Origin: Conus ventricosus
Lineage: Eukaryota > Mollusca > Gastropoda > Neogastropoda > Conidae
Assembly (NCBI GenBank): GCA_018398815.1
Contig: CM031609.1
Location: 36,597,011-36,661,010, forward strand
DNA length: 64,000 bases
Direction of reading: 5' to 3'
Below the pieces are notes generated by a model, which saw nothing but the letters and a program-made list of their open reading frames with translations, was not told the origin of the DNA and ran no database searches. Position 1 is the first letter of the stretch; every line of letters starts with the position of its first letter. The translations under genes were made by a program, and so were the position numbers. Positions 9,338 to 22,984 of the stretch are shown piece by piece.

Positions 9338-9485
9338 GCCAGTCTTGCTGTCACCAAGACACATCATCCAGTCCTCAGTGGGGTCTCCTCTCACAAGATC
9401 CCTCCACACATAGCCAGTCTTGCTGCCACCAAGACACCCACTCAGAATTTTGCTTTTGGAAGTCTCCTCTCACAGGATCCACTCC
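9338..9485 (+). repeat. Two-copy tandem repeat, unit about 75 bases
   Basis: GCCAGTCTTGCTG...ACCAAGACAC...GTCTCCTCTCACA occurs at 9338 and again at 9413, with diverged interior. Confidence 0.65.
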
Positions 9486-9659
9486 AGATTTTTGCCTTGT
9501 GAAATTTTCCCCTTTTTTCTCTCCTTTTTTTTCCTCCCTCCTTTTTTTTCTGCTAGAGATTTGCTCCGCACTTTCATCTCCCTGGGCCCCCCAGAGCTAA
9601 TCCCCAGAATGACCCAGGTGAGCCAGGCAGAGCTTTAGGACTAAATTTTATGTACTTAC

Positions 9660-10165
9660 CCTCCCCCCTTCCCTCCCCTCTTCCCCACCCCTTACCTACA
9701 TATGAATCAAAGCAGTTTCTGCTGGCGAGACCATCCAGGACAGTGTCTTTCAGGTGGTAATTTACTTTGATCCTGAATGTTTCCACAGACTCGGCATTTA
9801 CAATGCACTGTGGCAGCTGGTCCCATTCCCGAATGGTGCGTGGCAGGAACGAGAAATGCCTGTATCTGTTGGGACACTGGACGAGATACGTTGGAACTGC
9901 TGGTTATGTCCTCTGCGGTTTCGCTCTGGAAGGGGTATCAGCTTGGTTTTATCGACTCGAGTCAGGTCATGACGTATTTTATACAGCATGGCGAGTCGTG
10001 CTGCCTGTCTTTGTCGCTGAAGAGATGGCCATCCCAGTCTGTCCAACATTTGTGTCACACTTGTTGGTCTGTGGTAGCGGTTGGTGACAAATCTTATCTC
10101 TTCGGCCTTCGTGCCAGGCCAATCAGTTTGGTTTGAGAACCTGAACATGGTCCTATGACTTAAAG
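9660..10165 (-). mobile_element. LINE RT C-terminal fragment (5'-truncated)
   Basis: Minus-strand frames encode a typical non-LTR RT tail: ARFVTNRYHR-like, SVTQMLDRLGWPSLQRQRQ, LAMLYKIRHDL, RNRRGHNQQF, then in another frame IREWDQLPQCIVNAESVETFR. One frameshift separates the two frames. It is related to, but clearly diverged from, the C-terminus at 1420-1900, so it represents a second LINE family. Confidence 0.8.
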
Positions 10166-10706
10166 GACCTGAATCTTGTATCATCAAAGTCAAAGTCAAA
10201 GTGCAAAACTGTATTAATTTTTTGAAGGAACACGTATTTGTCGTTTCATCTCTTTGATCTTGGTGCAAACTATACGGACATTCCGTAAACAAGTATTGGA
10301 AACTGTCTAAGAGTCAGGCACAGTAAGTATTTAGGGCTTAATTACCGGCAAATTGTTTTCATAGGGCTGATCTTCTGACAGATGCTGCACGCAGCTGTTT
10401 AGAGTGTAGAAAAATACAGAATAAATTCGGGTTGGGCTAATTTGTACTTCTGGACTGGAGTTCAATTTGATTGAAAGGGGAAAGTTAGCTAACTTCCGGC
10501 AAAGATTAGCCACAGTACTAATTTATGAGATGTAAATAGAATGACGATATCATGTTAAATATATCTCTCGTAGAGATTGACTAAATGTAAAAATTCTTCC
10601 CAAATTTGGCCTTTAAAAGTTATTCTTTGGTCCATAGATCTGTGCATGAACACAAGTTTATCTAGCGCATGAATATTTGCTGTGAAAGTATTCCCAAACT
10701 GTCAAG
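10166..10706. other. GLG1 5' flank
   Basis: AT-rich sequence upstream of the GLG1 start. There is no convincing TATA box or upstream exon; the 5' UTR probably lies in the last tens to hundreds of bases. Confidence 0.4.
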
Positions 10707-10715
10707 ATGGCCGCC
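10704..10715 (+). promoter_or_regulatory. YY1-type motif over the start codon
   Basis: AAGATGGCCGCC fits the YY1 consensus (AANATGGCNGC) and contains the GLG1 ATG, with A at -3 and G at +4. Start-overlapping YY1 sites are common in TATA-less animal housekeeping genes. Confidence 0.35.
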
Positions 10716-11334
10716 TACCGACGACGTGTCGCTTGTCTTCTGCTATCTTCTCTTCTTTTTGTTGACATCGCCCTTTGCCAGAATGATGGATTTGGTAACA
10801 ACAAAGTTCCTGATGACAGATTAAGCAGAGGAAAGAAAGCTATGGTTGCAAATGATGGCCCAAGACAACCAAGAATGTTCGAAATATGGGTGGAAATGAC
10901 AAAGTTGTTGCAGACGGTGCGGGTCAAAGTGGCAAAGTTAGAGGAGGAGGAAACTTCATGAACAATAATGTACGGCCTGTACTAGGAGCTCGCGATGAAA
11001 ATCTGCAACCCGGTGGAGGAAACATTGCTGCTCGTGATATCAACAACCAGGCAGATGTCTTTAGAAATCCAGTCGTAGGGATGAATGTTAACCAAGGGAT
11101 GAACAACCCCAACTTCAACAAGCCGAACCCTAATCCAAACATGAATATGAACATTCCAACCCTGGCAATGCTAATAATGGGCTTGGCAGAGGAGACGGCA
11201 TGGCGAAAGTGAAACCTTCAAAAATCAAAATATCAAAAAGCGTTGAGTGTGCAGAAGATGTCCAAAAATTCTGCAGCCAGGGTGTCAAAGATAACAACTT
11301 CGCCATCCTCGATTGCCTTCAAAGTGATGAGAGG
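10707..11334 (+). CDS. GLG1: GLG1 exon 1: signal peptide, Asn-rich spacer, first Cys-rich motif
   Basis: The ATG at 10707 has a good Kozak context and opens a signal peptide (MAAYRRRVACLLLSS...). The spacer is rich in Asn, Gly and Pro (repeated NPNxN/NMN), then CAEDVQKFC and ILDCLQSDER. The frame changes twice, near 10875-10885 and near 11160, each consistent with one missing base. The donor is AGG|GTAATG at 11335, phase 0. Confidence 0.85.
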
Positions 11335-12059
11335 GTAATGTCTTTCTTATTTTATGATTTTCTTGTAGAAATTTCACTTGTGGAGATTTAACTTTGGTCT
11401 TTTGCATAGAAGTATATCAACTGAAATTGGTGCACTTATTATGTTACAATTTATCAGTTAGAATTCTGCATAGTTATACCTCCCATTCACTGACAGTTTC
11501 TAGTGTTAGTATTGATTATTTGTAAGAAAAAAATACTTTGCATTCACATGGGTCAATGTGCCCACCCCATTGGATTGCACATAGTCTGACTAGCCTTGTT
11601 TTCAGTTGCATGCTGCTCACAGCATTTTAATTGTTTTTTGCTTATTACTTTCAGAATGTTTAGTTTCAACTGTTGTTGTCTTTGTTTACCAGCCATTTCT
11701 GATTTATCTTGATAAGTTGATCACGTGGTGCCACGTTGATAGCCCGGGAAGACGTATGCTTAGTTATGAGGCATCATGTAAATGTAATGTAATTCAGGTT
11801 CAGGTTCAGGTTCAGATTTAGGGGCGATGATTGTTTCATCATAGCCTCACGGCTTTATATGCCCCTTCTATATATATGCTCTGTCATTGGTCAGGTCGAC
11901 AGCGAGCCCAGAGCGCTTTTCCTCGCGAGAGCCCAAAGCGCAGATTACAGAAACGTGATGAAATACTAATTGTGGACTCAAAGCACACCACACACACACA
12001 CACACAACACACACAACACACACACACACATGCACGCACGCATGCACGCATGCAAGCAC

Positions 12060-12119
<60 letters not shown>

Positions 12120-15100
12120 AAAACAAGACACACACACACGCAGACAGACACACGAGCGCGTCAAAACAAGCAGACTCACGCACAGAGATAAGCGGATATC
12201 GGAAATCAGTCTGAGGGAAAGATGTGTCTTTAGAGAGGTTTTAAAAGTCTTTAAAGAGTCCGTGTTACGCAGAGAAGAAGGCAGACCATTCCACAGAGCA
12301 GGTGCCAGGTAAGAGAAAGATTGTTGGCCTGAAGTTTACAGGCAAACAAAGGGAAGCTGAAGCAGACGAGAGTTGGTGGATGAGCTTAAGTTGCGAGATG
12401 GAACAGAGAGATGAAGGAGGTCAGAGAGGTAGGAGGGAACCAGATTATTCAGTGATTTGAAAACCAGGAAAAGAACTTTAATGTCAATGCGAGACTGAAT
12501 AGGGAGCCAGTGTAAGGATGACACAATTGGTGATATATGATCAAATCTAGAGGAGCGGGAGATCAGACGGCTGGCATTGTTCTGAACTTTTTGAAGTTTA
12601 GAGATGAGCCTTGAGGGACAACCGGCAAGGAGGGAGTTACAACAGTCAAGCCGAGACAGAACAAAAGCAAAGATTAAGAGTTTCAGGGCATTTTGAGTGA
12701 GAAAGCGGCAAACTGACCTGATTCTATGAAGTTCAAGGTAACAGGACTTGCACACATTGGAGATACGTTGTTTGAAAGAAAGAGTTTGGTCGAGTGTAAC
12801 GCTGAGGTTACGAACACGGAACAGACACTGATAGATTTATCTTGTTTCCATCAACATTTGTAGAACAAGGGAGAGAATGAGTTCTGATAGTGTGTTTCGA
12901 AGCAATAAGGATTATTTCAGTTTTGTCAGCATTAAGTTTGTTATTGTGCATCCATGATTTAACACCCAAAATGCATGCTTGAGAAGAGGAGATTATTTCA
13001 TGAAACTGACTGAGATGGGCGAGATATACAGCTGGTTGTCATCTGAAAACCTATGGTGAAGGAAAGAGTGTTGGATGATAATGGCCGAGAGAGGCTGGGT
13101 GTATAGCACAAACAAAACCGGTCCCAGGACAGATCACTGACTGAGGGACACCAAACTGAAGTGCTCTTGCCGGAGGCTGTAAAGCGTAAGATTGTCTTGC
13201 AATGGTCATACAAGGGCAGCTTAGCCCACAGTTGTGCTCCACTGGCAGGTGCATTGAGCAAAAAGAAAAAGCCATGATGATATGAAGCTTTTTTAGTAAT
13301 AAAGAAATCTAGAATATTTTGTCTTGAGGCAATGAATGATGTAGCTGCACAGTTGTCAGCACATTTGTATGAGTATTAGGGTTCTTAGCACCATTTAACA
13401 TTTCCATAGACTCATTCAGTCATTGAGTAAGAAAAGATAACTTGTCTATTGAGGAAAGCAAACAAGATGAATGTTTTCATAGAACTGGGAACATTTTTTT
13501 ATTTTTGTAGAAAAACTTATTATGAAGTACAGAAGTAGTTAAAGCCTTCCTGAGCATTTGGAAACTGATTTAATGACAGGTGGCCATTTGAATTTTTCAT
13601 TGTTGAAATCTGTTTTTCTTGAGATCTGTTTTGTGAACTTTGCACAAACTCACAAGCCATGAATTGATGAAAAGATTATGGTGTAATGGTAGTTCACCAT
13701 GTTCAGTTGATTACTTAGTAAACTTTATGCTCATTTTCAAATTTTGATCAAGCCCAGCTGATAACATTGTTAAGTATGAGCATAAAGCTATTGTGTTTTA
13801 CTTCTACAAAGCGGAAAGTAAACCAGAAAGTCTTGAACCATAAACAAAATATGCTGGTGATGAGAGGCAAAACAACATGTAATATCTGCTTAACAAGGTA
13901 CAGCATGGGGCTTATGATGAGTCTAACCTGCTCTCTCTTTCTCACCTGTAACAGCTAAAAGTGTTAAATGGTATTTGTTTTGTTCATGATTTCACAGTCC
14001 CTAGTTGCACATTGTTGATCGGTGGTCATCCAGTAGAAAAAGAAATTTCAAGTGATGTCTTGCAGATCCATGTACAATTTTTTGAATAGGACCTAGTTTA
14101 GATTATGTCCTCCCCCCCCCCCACCCCCCCACCCACCCCGAAAAAAAAAAGTTTGTGATTTTGCAGAATTACCAACCATGGATTGTTCATTTTCATCAAT
14201 CAACACAAAACTTACAAAATTAAAAATTTAGAGTTCTCAAAGATGCACATGCACAAATGAAGCACAGAATTTCAGCTCCAATGCATAAAAGATGTCATCC
14301 TGTATGCCACACATGATTTTTAAAACCAAAATTGCTGACCTGTTACTGTGTTAGTCAAAAGTGCAATGAAGTTGCCAGTGGTTCCTGAAAGTAAATGCGG
14401 AAGAAAGTTGCTTTCTCTCTTATGGTCATAGGTTCTCTTCTCTCTCTGCTAGATCTGTCTGCTGCTTTTGATAGAATGGATCACTCCTTTCTCCTGTCAA
14501 GACTAACACTTCTTTTGGTCTTTCTGGTTTTGTCCATTCCTGGTTCTCGTCATATCACTCTGATCGCACAAAAACTGTTTCAGTGAGAGGTGTTAAGTCT
14601 CCAGCAAGATCACTTCAGTTTGGTGTCCCTTAGTGATCTGTCCTGGGACCGGTTTTGTTTGTGCTGTACACCCAGCCTCTCTCGGCCATTATCATCCAAC
14701 ACTCTCTCCTTCACCACAGGTTTTCAGATGACAACCAGCTGTATATCTCTGCCCATCTCAGTCAGCTTCATGAAATAATCTCTTCTCAAGCATGCATTTT
14801 GGGTGTTAAATCATGGATGCACAATAGCAAACTACAACTTAACGCAGACAAAACTGAAACAATCCTTATTGCTTCAAACCACACTATCAGAACTCATTCT
14901 CTCCCTTGTTCTACAAATGTTGATGGAAACAAGATAAATCTATCAGTGTCTGTTCGTAACCTCGGCGTTACACTCGACCAAACTCTTTCTTTCAAACAAC
15001 ATACCTCTAATGTGTGCAAGTCCTGTTACCTTGAACTTTATAGAATTAGGTCAGTTTGCCGCTTTCTCACTCAAAATGCCCTGAAGACTCTTAATCTGTG

Positions 15101-15673
15101 CTTTTGTTCTGTTTCGGCTTGACCATCGTAACTCCCTCCTTGCCGGTTGTCCCTCAAGGCTCATCTCTGAACTTCAAAAAGTTCAGAACAATGCCAGCCG
15201 TCTGATCTCCCGCTCCTCTAGATTTGATCACATATCACCAATTGTGTCATCCTTACACTGGCTCCATATTCAGTCTCGCATTGACATTAAAGTTCTCCTC
15301 CTGGTTTTCAAATCATTGAATAATCTGGCACCCTCCTACCTCTCTGACCTCCTCCATCTCTATGTTCCGTCTCACAACTTACGCTCATCCACTGATGAGG
15401 GAAGCCTGAAAACTTCAGGCCAACGATCTTTCTCTTACCTGGCACCTGCTCTGTGGAATGGTCTCTCTTCTACTCTGCGTAACACAGACTCTTTAAAGAC
15501 TTTTAAAACCTCCCTAAAGACACATCTTTTCCCCTGGAGTGATAAACGATATTCACTTATCTCTGTGCGCGAGTCTGCTTGTTTTGACGTGCTCGTGGTG
15601 CGTCTGTCTGCGCGTGTGTGTGTGTGTTTTGTTTTGTGTGTGTGGGTGTGGGTGTGTGCGCGCGCATGTGTGT

Positions 15674-15729
<56 letters not shown>

Positions 15730-18700
15730 CTTTGAGTTATTATTTTATCATGTTTATGTAATATGCGTGTTGAGCTCCCGTGAGGTAAAGCGCTCTATAA
15801 ATATCCTTATACATTACATCCTGTACCACATTCTCTGCTTCAGTGAGGTACTTGCGGCAGTAAGCTTAGCAGGTGACAACATAACAAGCGACGTTTTTAT
15901 CGCCCTAGCAATATACTGTAAGTGCATGCCAATTTACTCTCATGCAAAAAAAGCTTCTGGCAGACAACTCCGCTACTGAGGTCAATTCACCCATTGCCCT
16001 CATCTGTGTTTACTTCAGTCAGTAAAACCCAGTTCTGGTGGAAGTGAGAGTGTGATGATGTCAGTCTAGATTGAAATGCTTGGTACAGTACCAGTGCACT
16101 GATATTATGAACTACTATAATTAAGAGTTGTATGTGTGCATGCTTTGTTGAATATGAAAAGAAGATTGTTGGAATCTTACCTGTTTTTTTAAAATCGCCT
16201 TTGTAAAATGTGGGGTGTAAAAATTTTCTTGTCCCATGTTGAAGTATTCTTGTCAGTTCCATGGCAGGTTTATATATGAGTTCATGTTTAAAATTCATAC
16301 AGAATGCACTTTTATGATATTAATGACTTGATTTCACTGTCAGTTAGGATTGTGTATTCCCATTAATGAGTGCAGCGTACGCTGGGATAAATCACTGACA
16401 CAGTGACAGTGACAGGGTTAACATCACATACAAAAAAAAATAGGTAAATCATGCATTGGAATAACAAAATCAGTGAAAAGAACAGCAGGAAAGTGTAGAA
16501 ATAGGCTTGTTGAAAAAATTATTTAAAAAAATCACTACATCTAGACATGATCATCATCACGAGAAAGAGCAAAAAAACTGGCAGTTAAAATGGTTCAGAA
16601 AGTATGTAAGTCAGACATCCTAGAAAAAAAGTTTAAAAAAAGAAAAGAAAAAAGTATTACATTTTGCCCTTGAAGTTGTGAAAAAGAAGTTGAAATGCAC
16701 CTGAAGTCTGAGTGCAAAAACAGGGTTAAGTGTGCACCCCCCAAAACAACAGCAACAACAACAAACAACAACAAAAAAACAAAAAAACTGCAAGCAAACA
16801 AACAAACAAAAAAAGGACACACACACACACACATACACACAAACAGTGTTCATGACAGGTGACAACAGATGACCGCACAAGTAACAGTGGCTGTCACATT
16901 CCACTTACGTGCTATCTGAGCACTTTGAATTTTCTGTGTGAGATTAAGGTATGACCAAATGTACCAACTTATTCCCTTGAAACTCAGCCACTCACAAAAA
17001 TGAAATATCTGGGCCCTATATCAAGATAACCTAAATAAATCCCATTTATGGACTTCAGGCTGCTGAGGTGAACGCACATTTGGGAACTTAAAATAATTGA
17101 AATGATTGTGTTAGCAACGTAAAAAAATGTACTTGAGCTAATTTGGGGTGGAGAAACCTCTTTTCACTGACACTGTCATGTTGCCATGGATGATTGGGCA
17201 TCTTGAATAATTCATGAGCTATATCTCATTGTGAGACCGTTTGGGCGATGGACAGACGACATTGCAAACACAAGCCTTGCAGGCATGTGAGGAGTGGTAT
17301 CAACACATGATTCACACACACTTAATGGAAATGCACGCAGAATGCAATGATAAAGATTGGAATTAGAGGAAAAAATGCACTCAGTTTACAGCAGTTGGTT
17401 TGGACTTTGAGGTAACCAACTATTGGTCCTGGGGGGGGGGGGGGGGGGGGGGGGGAGAGAAAGAAAGTATGAAGGGTGGAAGGTGGGGAAAGGACGTGAT
17501 AAATCCTGAAAGAATGCTTGTCCTTTGAAGAGGTAAGGCAGTACTCAGTGCATCCAAACAGAGTTAGGACCACTCCAAATTGGTTTTCATGGCTACTCCT
17601 AACTCCTGTGACTTATGGTGATGAAGAGGAGGGGAAGGGGGGGAAACAGGTCTGATGGCTGTAAAGTGTGGGTGCAGAGTTTCCAAGTGAAGGTGTCCAG
17701 CAAAGCAGCTGTGACAACCTTTTTGAGAAAAAAGTTCCATGGAGGTATTGTACCTGGAAAGACGGTATACTTCATGTGCCAAGTGTATGTGCCAAGTGTG
17801 ACATAAGCAGTGAAGTTACATTGGTTGGCAGTGGCTCTTCTGGTGGCAGCAGGTTGGGATGTGGCTGGAGTTGATCATTAAGATTGAATAGTCCATGTTG
17901 GTGTGTAATACTAGGTGGCAAGACGGGCCTTTGGGGCTGGGTCTCCAAAGTGCCATTTAAGCTCCAACAGCAGGTTCTCAAGATCTTGTGGTCTGGTGAC
18001 AGTCCTGGCATACCCATCGAGCAGTATGTGTTTGGACTTCCTCAGTGGAATCAACGTTGGTGAGGGAATCCCAGCCTGGGCATGCATATTTCATGTGAGG
18101 GGGATCTTTATTTGTTGCTTAGCTCTCCTGTTGCCGGTCTTTCACTTAAATCCATTTCAGACTTGGTTGCCAATAGAAACTCCACCCAGTGATCAGGGAT
18201 GCCCAGAAGAAATCTTGGAAAACTAACGCACAAAGTGAAAACAAATATCTGCTTACTCTAAGTTTTTGGGTAAGTTGGTTGATGTGGTAGCCATCATGAT
18301 ACAAGTTATCTCCTAAGTTGTCTGGAATAATAATGATTAGAATAGATACTTACACAGAACACTATCCAGAAAACTGTTCCAGGTATTTAAAATGGTATTC
18401 ATACTAATTACTATTAGTATTACTTATAATGATGATGATAATTATTGAATGCAATATGCATACAAACTCACTCAGCATGTTGTTGATGTGAACATCCCAC
18501 TGCAGGTCAGCAGTGATGTTGAGGCGGAGGCATTTAACTTCAGTCACACTGTGGAGTTTTTTTTGTTTTGTTTTTTTGTGCTGTTCCATCTTCTATGGTA
18601 CTTCAGTGGCATTGCACCCACATTGCTCATTCACACTGGCAATCCACAGGGAGCACTCGCTGTTACGTCATTAAGAGGCAACCCACCGAGAGAGACACTG

Positions 18701-19514
18701 CACTGCTGCCGAGTCACTTCTGTGGTGCCTTTTCTGATCCAACATACGCAGGACACCACCTACTTAAACCTCTACTGATGGCTATAATTGCTTAGGCTGG
18801 GAGCCGGTGTGAGTGAGCTCTTCCTACCAAGGGTGCCGCAACGTCTGTCCAATGATACCTCATTGATGAAGATGATGCTACAGACTTCCATTCAGGTTTG
18901 AGAATGCATGACAGGGCTGTACTCTACGCTTACTTTCATAATATATTCTGGCGTTAACCAGGCCTGAGAGATACAGACACTTGCAGTGCTGGTCAGAAAA
19001 TTTAAGCAGCACTCTCAGAGATGCATCCATTCAGTGGATGAAACTGGACTGTATGGTTTCAGTGTTCCTAACTGAGCCTGTTGCAGACTCAGCTCTGGGT
19101 AGGCGCTGGTCGGGGCAGATAAATCCCACATGGCTTTGATGGGAATCGAACCCATGATCTCCCAGCTGCGAGTCCGCGACACTAACTACTTTGACATGGC
19201 GGCTGGTTCACACTGTGGAGGTAGTGTCCCTGTAGGGTGTAGGTCTTCTCTTTGGAGGTTCTGCCCCTTGTCATGTGCAGGGTGGTACATTTGTATCTGT
19301 GGGGAGGGACATTTTCTACATCTCATTGTCTGTCCTCAGAATTTAAGTTTCTCCAGGTCTACTTGTAGCTTGATCATATGGGAGTAGTTGATTGTATTGT
19401 GGCATGTTGTATCATAGGCAGAGAGGCAGACTGTGGATTATGAACCTGAGGGTAGGTCATACTTGTAGGGGGGTGAGGAGGAAAAGGGTTTGACCAAGAA
19501 CAGAACCTTGGGAG

Positions 19515-19547
<33 letters not shown>

Positions 19548-22037
19548 CTGACGGGCAGATGCAGGTCAGACTTCAGTCCTCCAACTCAACAGTCTGTGGT
19601 CAGTCCGTGAAGAAGTTCTCAGTCCACTTGCATGCCTTCTCAGAGGTCACAGGAGTTCTAAGAGATATTGCAAATGTTTGGGAATTATTTTGGTGAGTGA
19701 GGAAAGTAAAAGAGTCTTCAGACAAGTTTCTTTTCTACTTTTTTGTTGTTGATGTAGTGATTTGTTGACTAAGCCAGTGAGCCAAGTCACTACATTTAAT
19801 TAGAAATTATGAGGTGTCAATTTGCAGTTGCACAGCGAATGTTATTTTACTCACTATTGTGTCACACATAAGCACCAGAAGGATTCATTAACTCTCATTC
19901 CCTCCCCCTTCCCCTTTCAAAAGGGAGCTTTTATTCAGAGTGTTTATCAGAAGGTTTAACTGTATTACCAGCAGTACAGTTGAAGGAGGAGCATACCCTT
20001 TACAGATAACCATTTAATTAGCTACACTGCATTCCTGAATGGTTTGGTATGTATTGCTTTTCAAATCAAACATAAATCTGAGCACAGTTAAGAACAAGGA
20101 AGAAACAAAAAAGGGGACAACAATTTGCAATATGAGAAACCAGCTTAAAAAAGAAACTAACAAACTGTCCCCTTTCAAGGTTTTGTGAGTATCCTTTTAC
20201 CTTTTCTTTTTCCTTTTAAGATGGCAGGAAAAAAGAGGACCAGAAAATACTTGTACTTTAGAGTTCAGTTTCACTCTGTGGCTTGAGCTCGTTGAATTGA
20301 AAAGCACTTGACACAAGACAGTGGAGGCTGCAATTTATTCATACTGCTGTACACAGTTACTTCCTGTTTGATTGCTGTATATTTTTAGGGTGTTACATTT
20401 GTAAGTGCTGAACAGATCTGAACGAAGGAAGACGTCTTACGTATGCATGTGTTCCCTTGAAATTCAAGTAGAATGACACTGGAGCTGAACAGATCTGAAC
20501 GAAGGAAAACTTCTCAGATATGTGTGTGTTCCCTTAAAATTCAAGTAGAATGACACAGGAGCACAATGATCGACTGAAAAAAAAGAAAAAAAGAGAAAGA
20601 AAAGAAAACACTAACTGGATTGGTGGAGAAGAGGGTTATAGGGGAGAGGATATCAGTGTAAAAGGAATGTCTATGGTACTCTCCTACAGATCCCCCACCC
20701 CACCCCCAAGTACAGATTTAATGACTGCCAGCAAAAAGGAAAGAACACTGCAGGTGAATCATGCACTGTTTGTGTAGTGGTTTCACTTTCAGACTGAGTG
20801 GTTTCCTTTATTTTTTTTGGGACTGAACTTTGACTTTTCTTTTATTTGTTTTCACTGAACCTTGAAATAACTTCAACTGTGCTTGCTGTAAACTCTCTGC
20901 TCATCAAGATCTTTCCCACTGTCACAAGGGTCATTACTGTACTCTTGATAACTAACATCTGAAAGAAACACAGTATGTAGTGAAAGGAGGAAATGGGAGG
21001 ATGGGTTGAAAGATTTGTGAAAGTAGTGCATTCAATTGCTCATTTTTGTGGAATTCTGTTAAATTCACATGTTCTAGCATTTTGCTGTCATGTACATTGC
21101 CATTTGAGAAAATAATCAAACCAGATGTCATTGATCAACATTTTCTAAAGTGCTCTTTGTCACAAAATGTCTGTTCTTGCATTTCACTCACGAAGAAAAC
21201 ATGTGAAAAATTGTGGTAAGATGTCTAGATAAATTATGCTCGAGCAAATTATGCTGTTAGAACCTGTCCTTCGAATCTAAACATATACTCTTTGTTAGTT
21301 TTACTGATGTCGACTGTGTCACTTTTCTTACATCAAACTCTTGTTTCTAGTGTCAAGTCGTAAGTGACCTCTGTGTACACTCGACAGGGTAGGCATTGCC
21401 TTTTTTTTTTTCTTTTCTTTTTTTCCGTTTTAGGTTCTACAGATCTGTACTTTGTTCCTTCTGTTTTTGACCAGGCATTTTTCATAAAATATATAAATTT
21501 TGATTTGAAGTTTTTTTTTTTTTTTTTTTTTTTTTTGGTAAGCTGAAGGTGACTATTTTTCTGCCTGAACAAATGCTACAGGTCTTTTCTTTTTTCTTTC
21601 TTTCCTTTTTTTTCTTTTTTGTTAAATTGATGAGGCAAATTCCATAATGATACTGGACTGCAGAATTGTCTGTGTTGTTAGACAGCAACAACAACAACAC
21701 AAAAATCGGAAAAAAGTGCTGTTTAAATATGACCCAGGCATGTTAGTTGCCTCTTTTCATCTGATTTCCTTTTTTTTTTCAGCTGATTACCTTTTTTGTT
21801 AAGGCTGATTTCCTCTGTTTTTGAAAACCAGGCAGTTTATACATTACTGAACAACAAGTTTTTTCTTTGTTTGCCATGGTGTGTGTTGAGAAAATAATGG
21901 AAAAGATGTGGTGTAAATCTGTCTTGTCTTCTGTAGAAGTAAAGTTACAGCTGAATCTGATGTGCTGCTCTTTCTTTTCAGACAAACAATGATGTTTCCC
22001 CAACCTGCCAGCATGTAAGTAGCGTTAGAAACATTGC

Positions 22038-22088
<51 letters not shown>

Positions 22089-22132
22089 TGTGTGTGTGTA
22101 GTGTGTGTGTGTTATACAACCTGAGGGTTTAA

Positions 22133-22165
<33 letters not shown>

Positions 22166-22909
22166 GTGAGTGTGTGTGTGTGTGTGCGCATGCATGTATT
22201 CATCTAAGAGAGTCAAGAGTTGTGTGCTTGCGTTGGATGAAGGGGAAGAGGTGGGTAAGGAACAGTGGTGTTGGAGGTTGGGGGGAGGTTGTTGAGTGGT
22301 GGTGGTATGTGTGTTGCACAGAGTGTGTTCAGCTATGAAGGGTCATTTTGTTCAGCGTTGTTTAAAACGTTTTCTTTATTCAGGTTACATAGGCAGGGGT
22401 GGGAGATGCGTTCAGTTGGATTTAGACTCTGCAAGTGTTATGGTAAATTTACCATTCATTTGTTAAAACCCAGATTACCCAGGATTGTGAAATGATTAAG
22501 ATTTGGAAAACAAACTATTGTTTCTGATGTTTGATCCATGAAAAGATTGCTTGTACATAAGTATAACAATAGCCAACAGGTACATTTTGCTCTTTGTCAG
22601 GTGCAGTTGAAAGGTATTTTACAGAAATTGGCGAATCAAATAGCCTGATGTAATCATTGTATGAACAAAATGACAGAAGTGAAAATCAAGGATGAAGAAT
22701 TACAATTGTGTTTGACTGAGTTTCTTTCTGGTAAAGTCTGCTTGATCTTCAATACAAACAAAATCATCATGGTGTTTACAGGTGGCCAGGAAGAAAATCA
22801 TTTTTAGTTATGTACAGCCATCTTCATTTTTTTTTTTCTTCTTCAACAATCTTATGCACCACAAATAGTAACTTCCTCTGATTGTTTGATATGAATTTTC
22901 ATGCTCTGT

Positions 22910-22984
<75 letters not shown>

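Larger units (their letters stand above)
18430..19760 (-). mobile_element. LINE RT fragment interrupted by a long SINE
   Basis: Minus-strand frames from 19700 downward read WTENFFTDRPQTVELED, PQGSVLGQTLFLL, LQVDLEKLKF; on the far side of the SINE (18440-18556) VTEVKCLRLNITADLQWDVHINNML. These are consecutive RT blocks once 18557-19207 is removed. The poly-G at 19516-19544 lies inside it. Many stops. Confidence 0.75.

Noticed and set aside
11831..12214. His/Thr-rich and Cys/Val-rich frames
   Set aside because: They are translations of the CA/GT microsatellite; the same holds for 15539-15979, 23876-24274, 43307-43817 and 60591-60916.
15831..18429. Several 60-100 codon frames in GLG1 intron 1 (for example 17772-18017 and 17915-18226)
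   Set aside because: No conserved motif, no splice partners, and both strands are about equally open.
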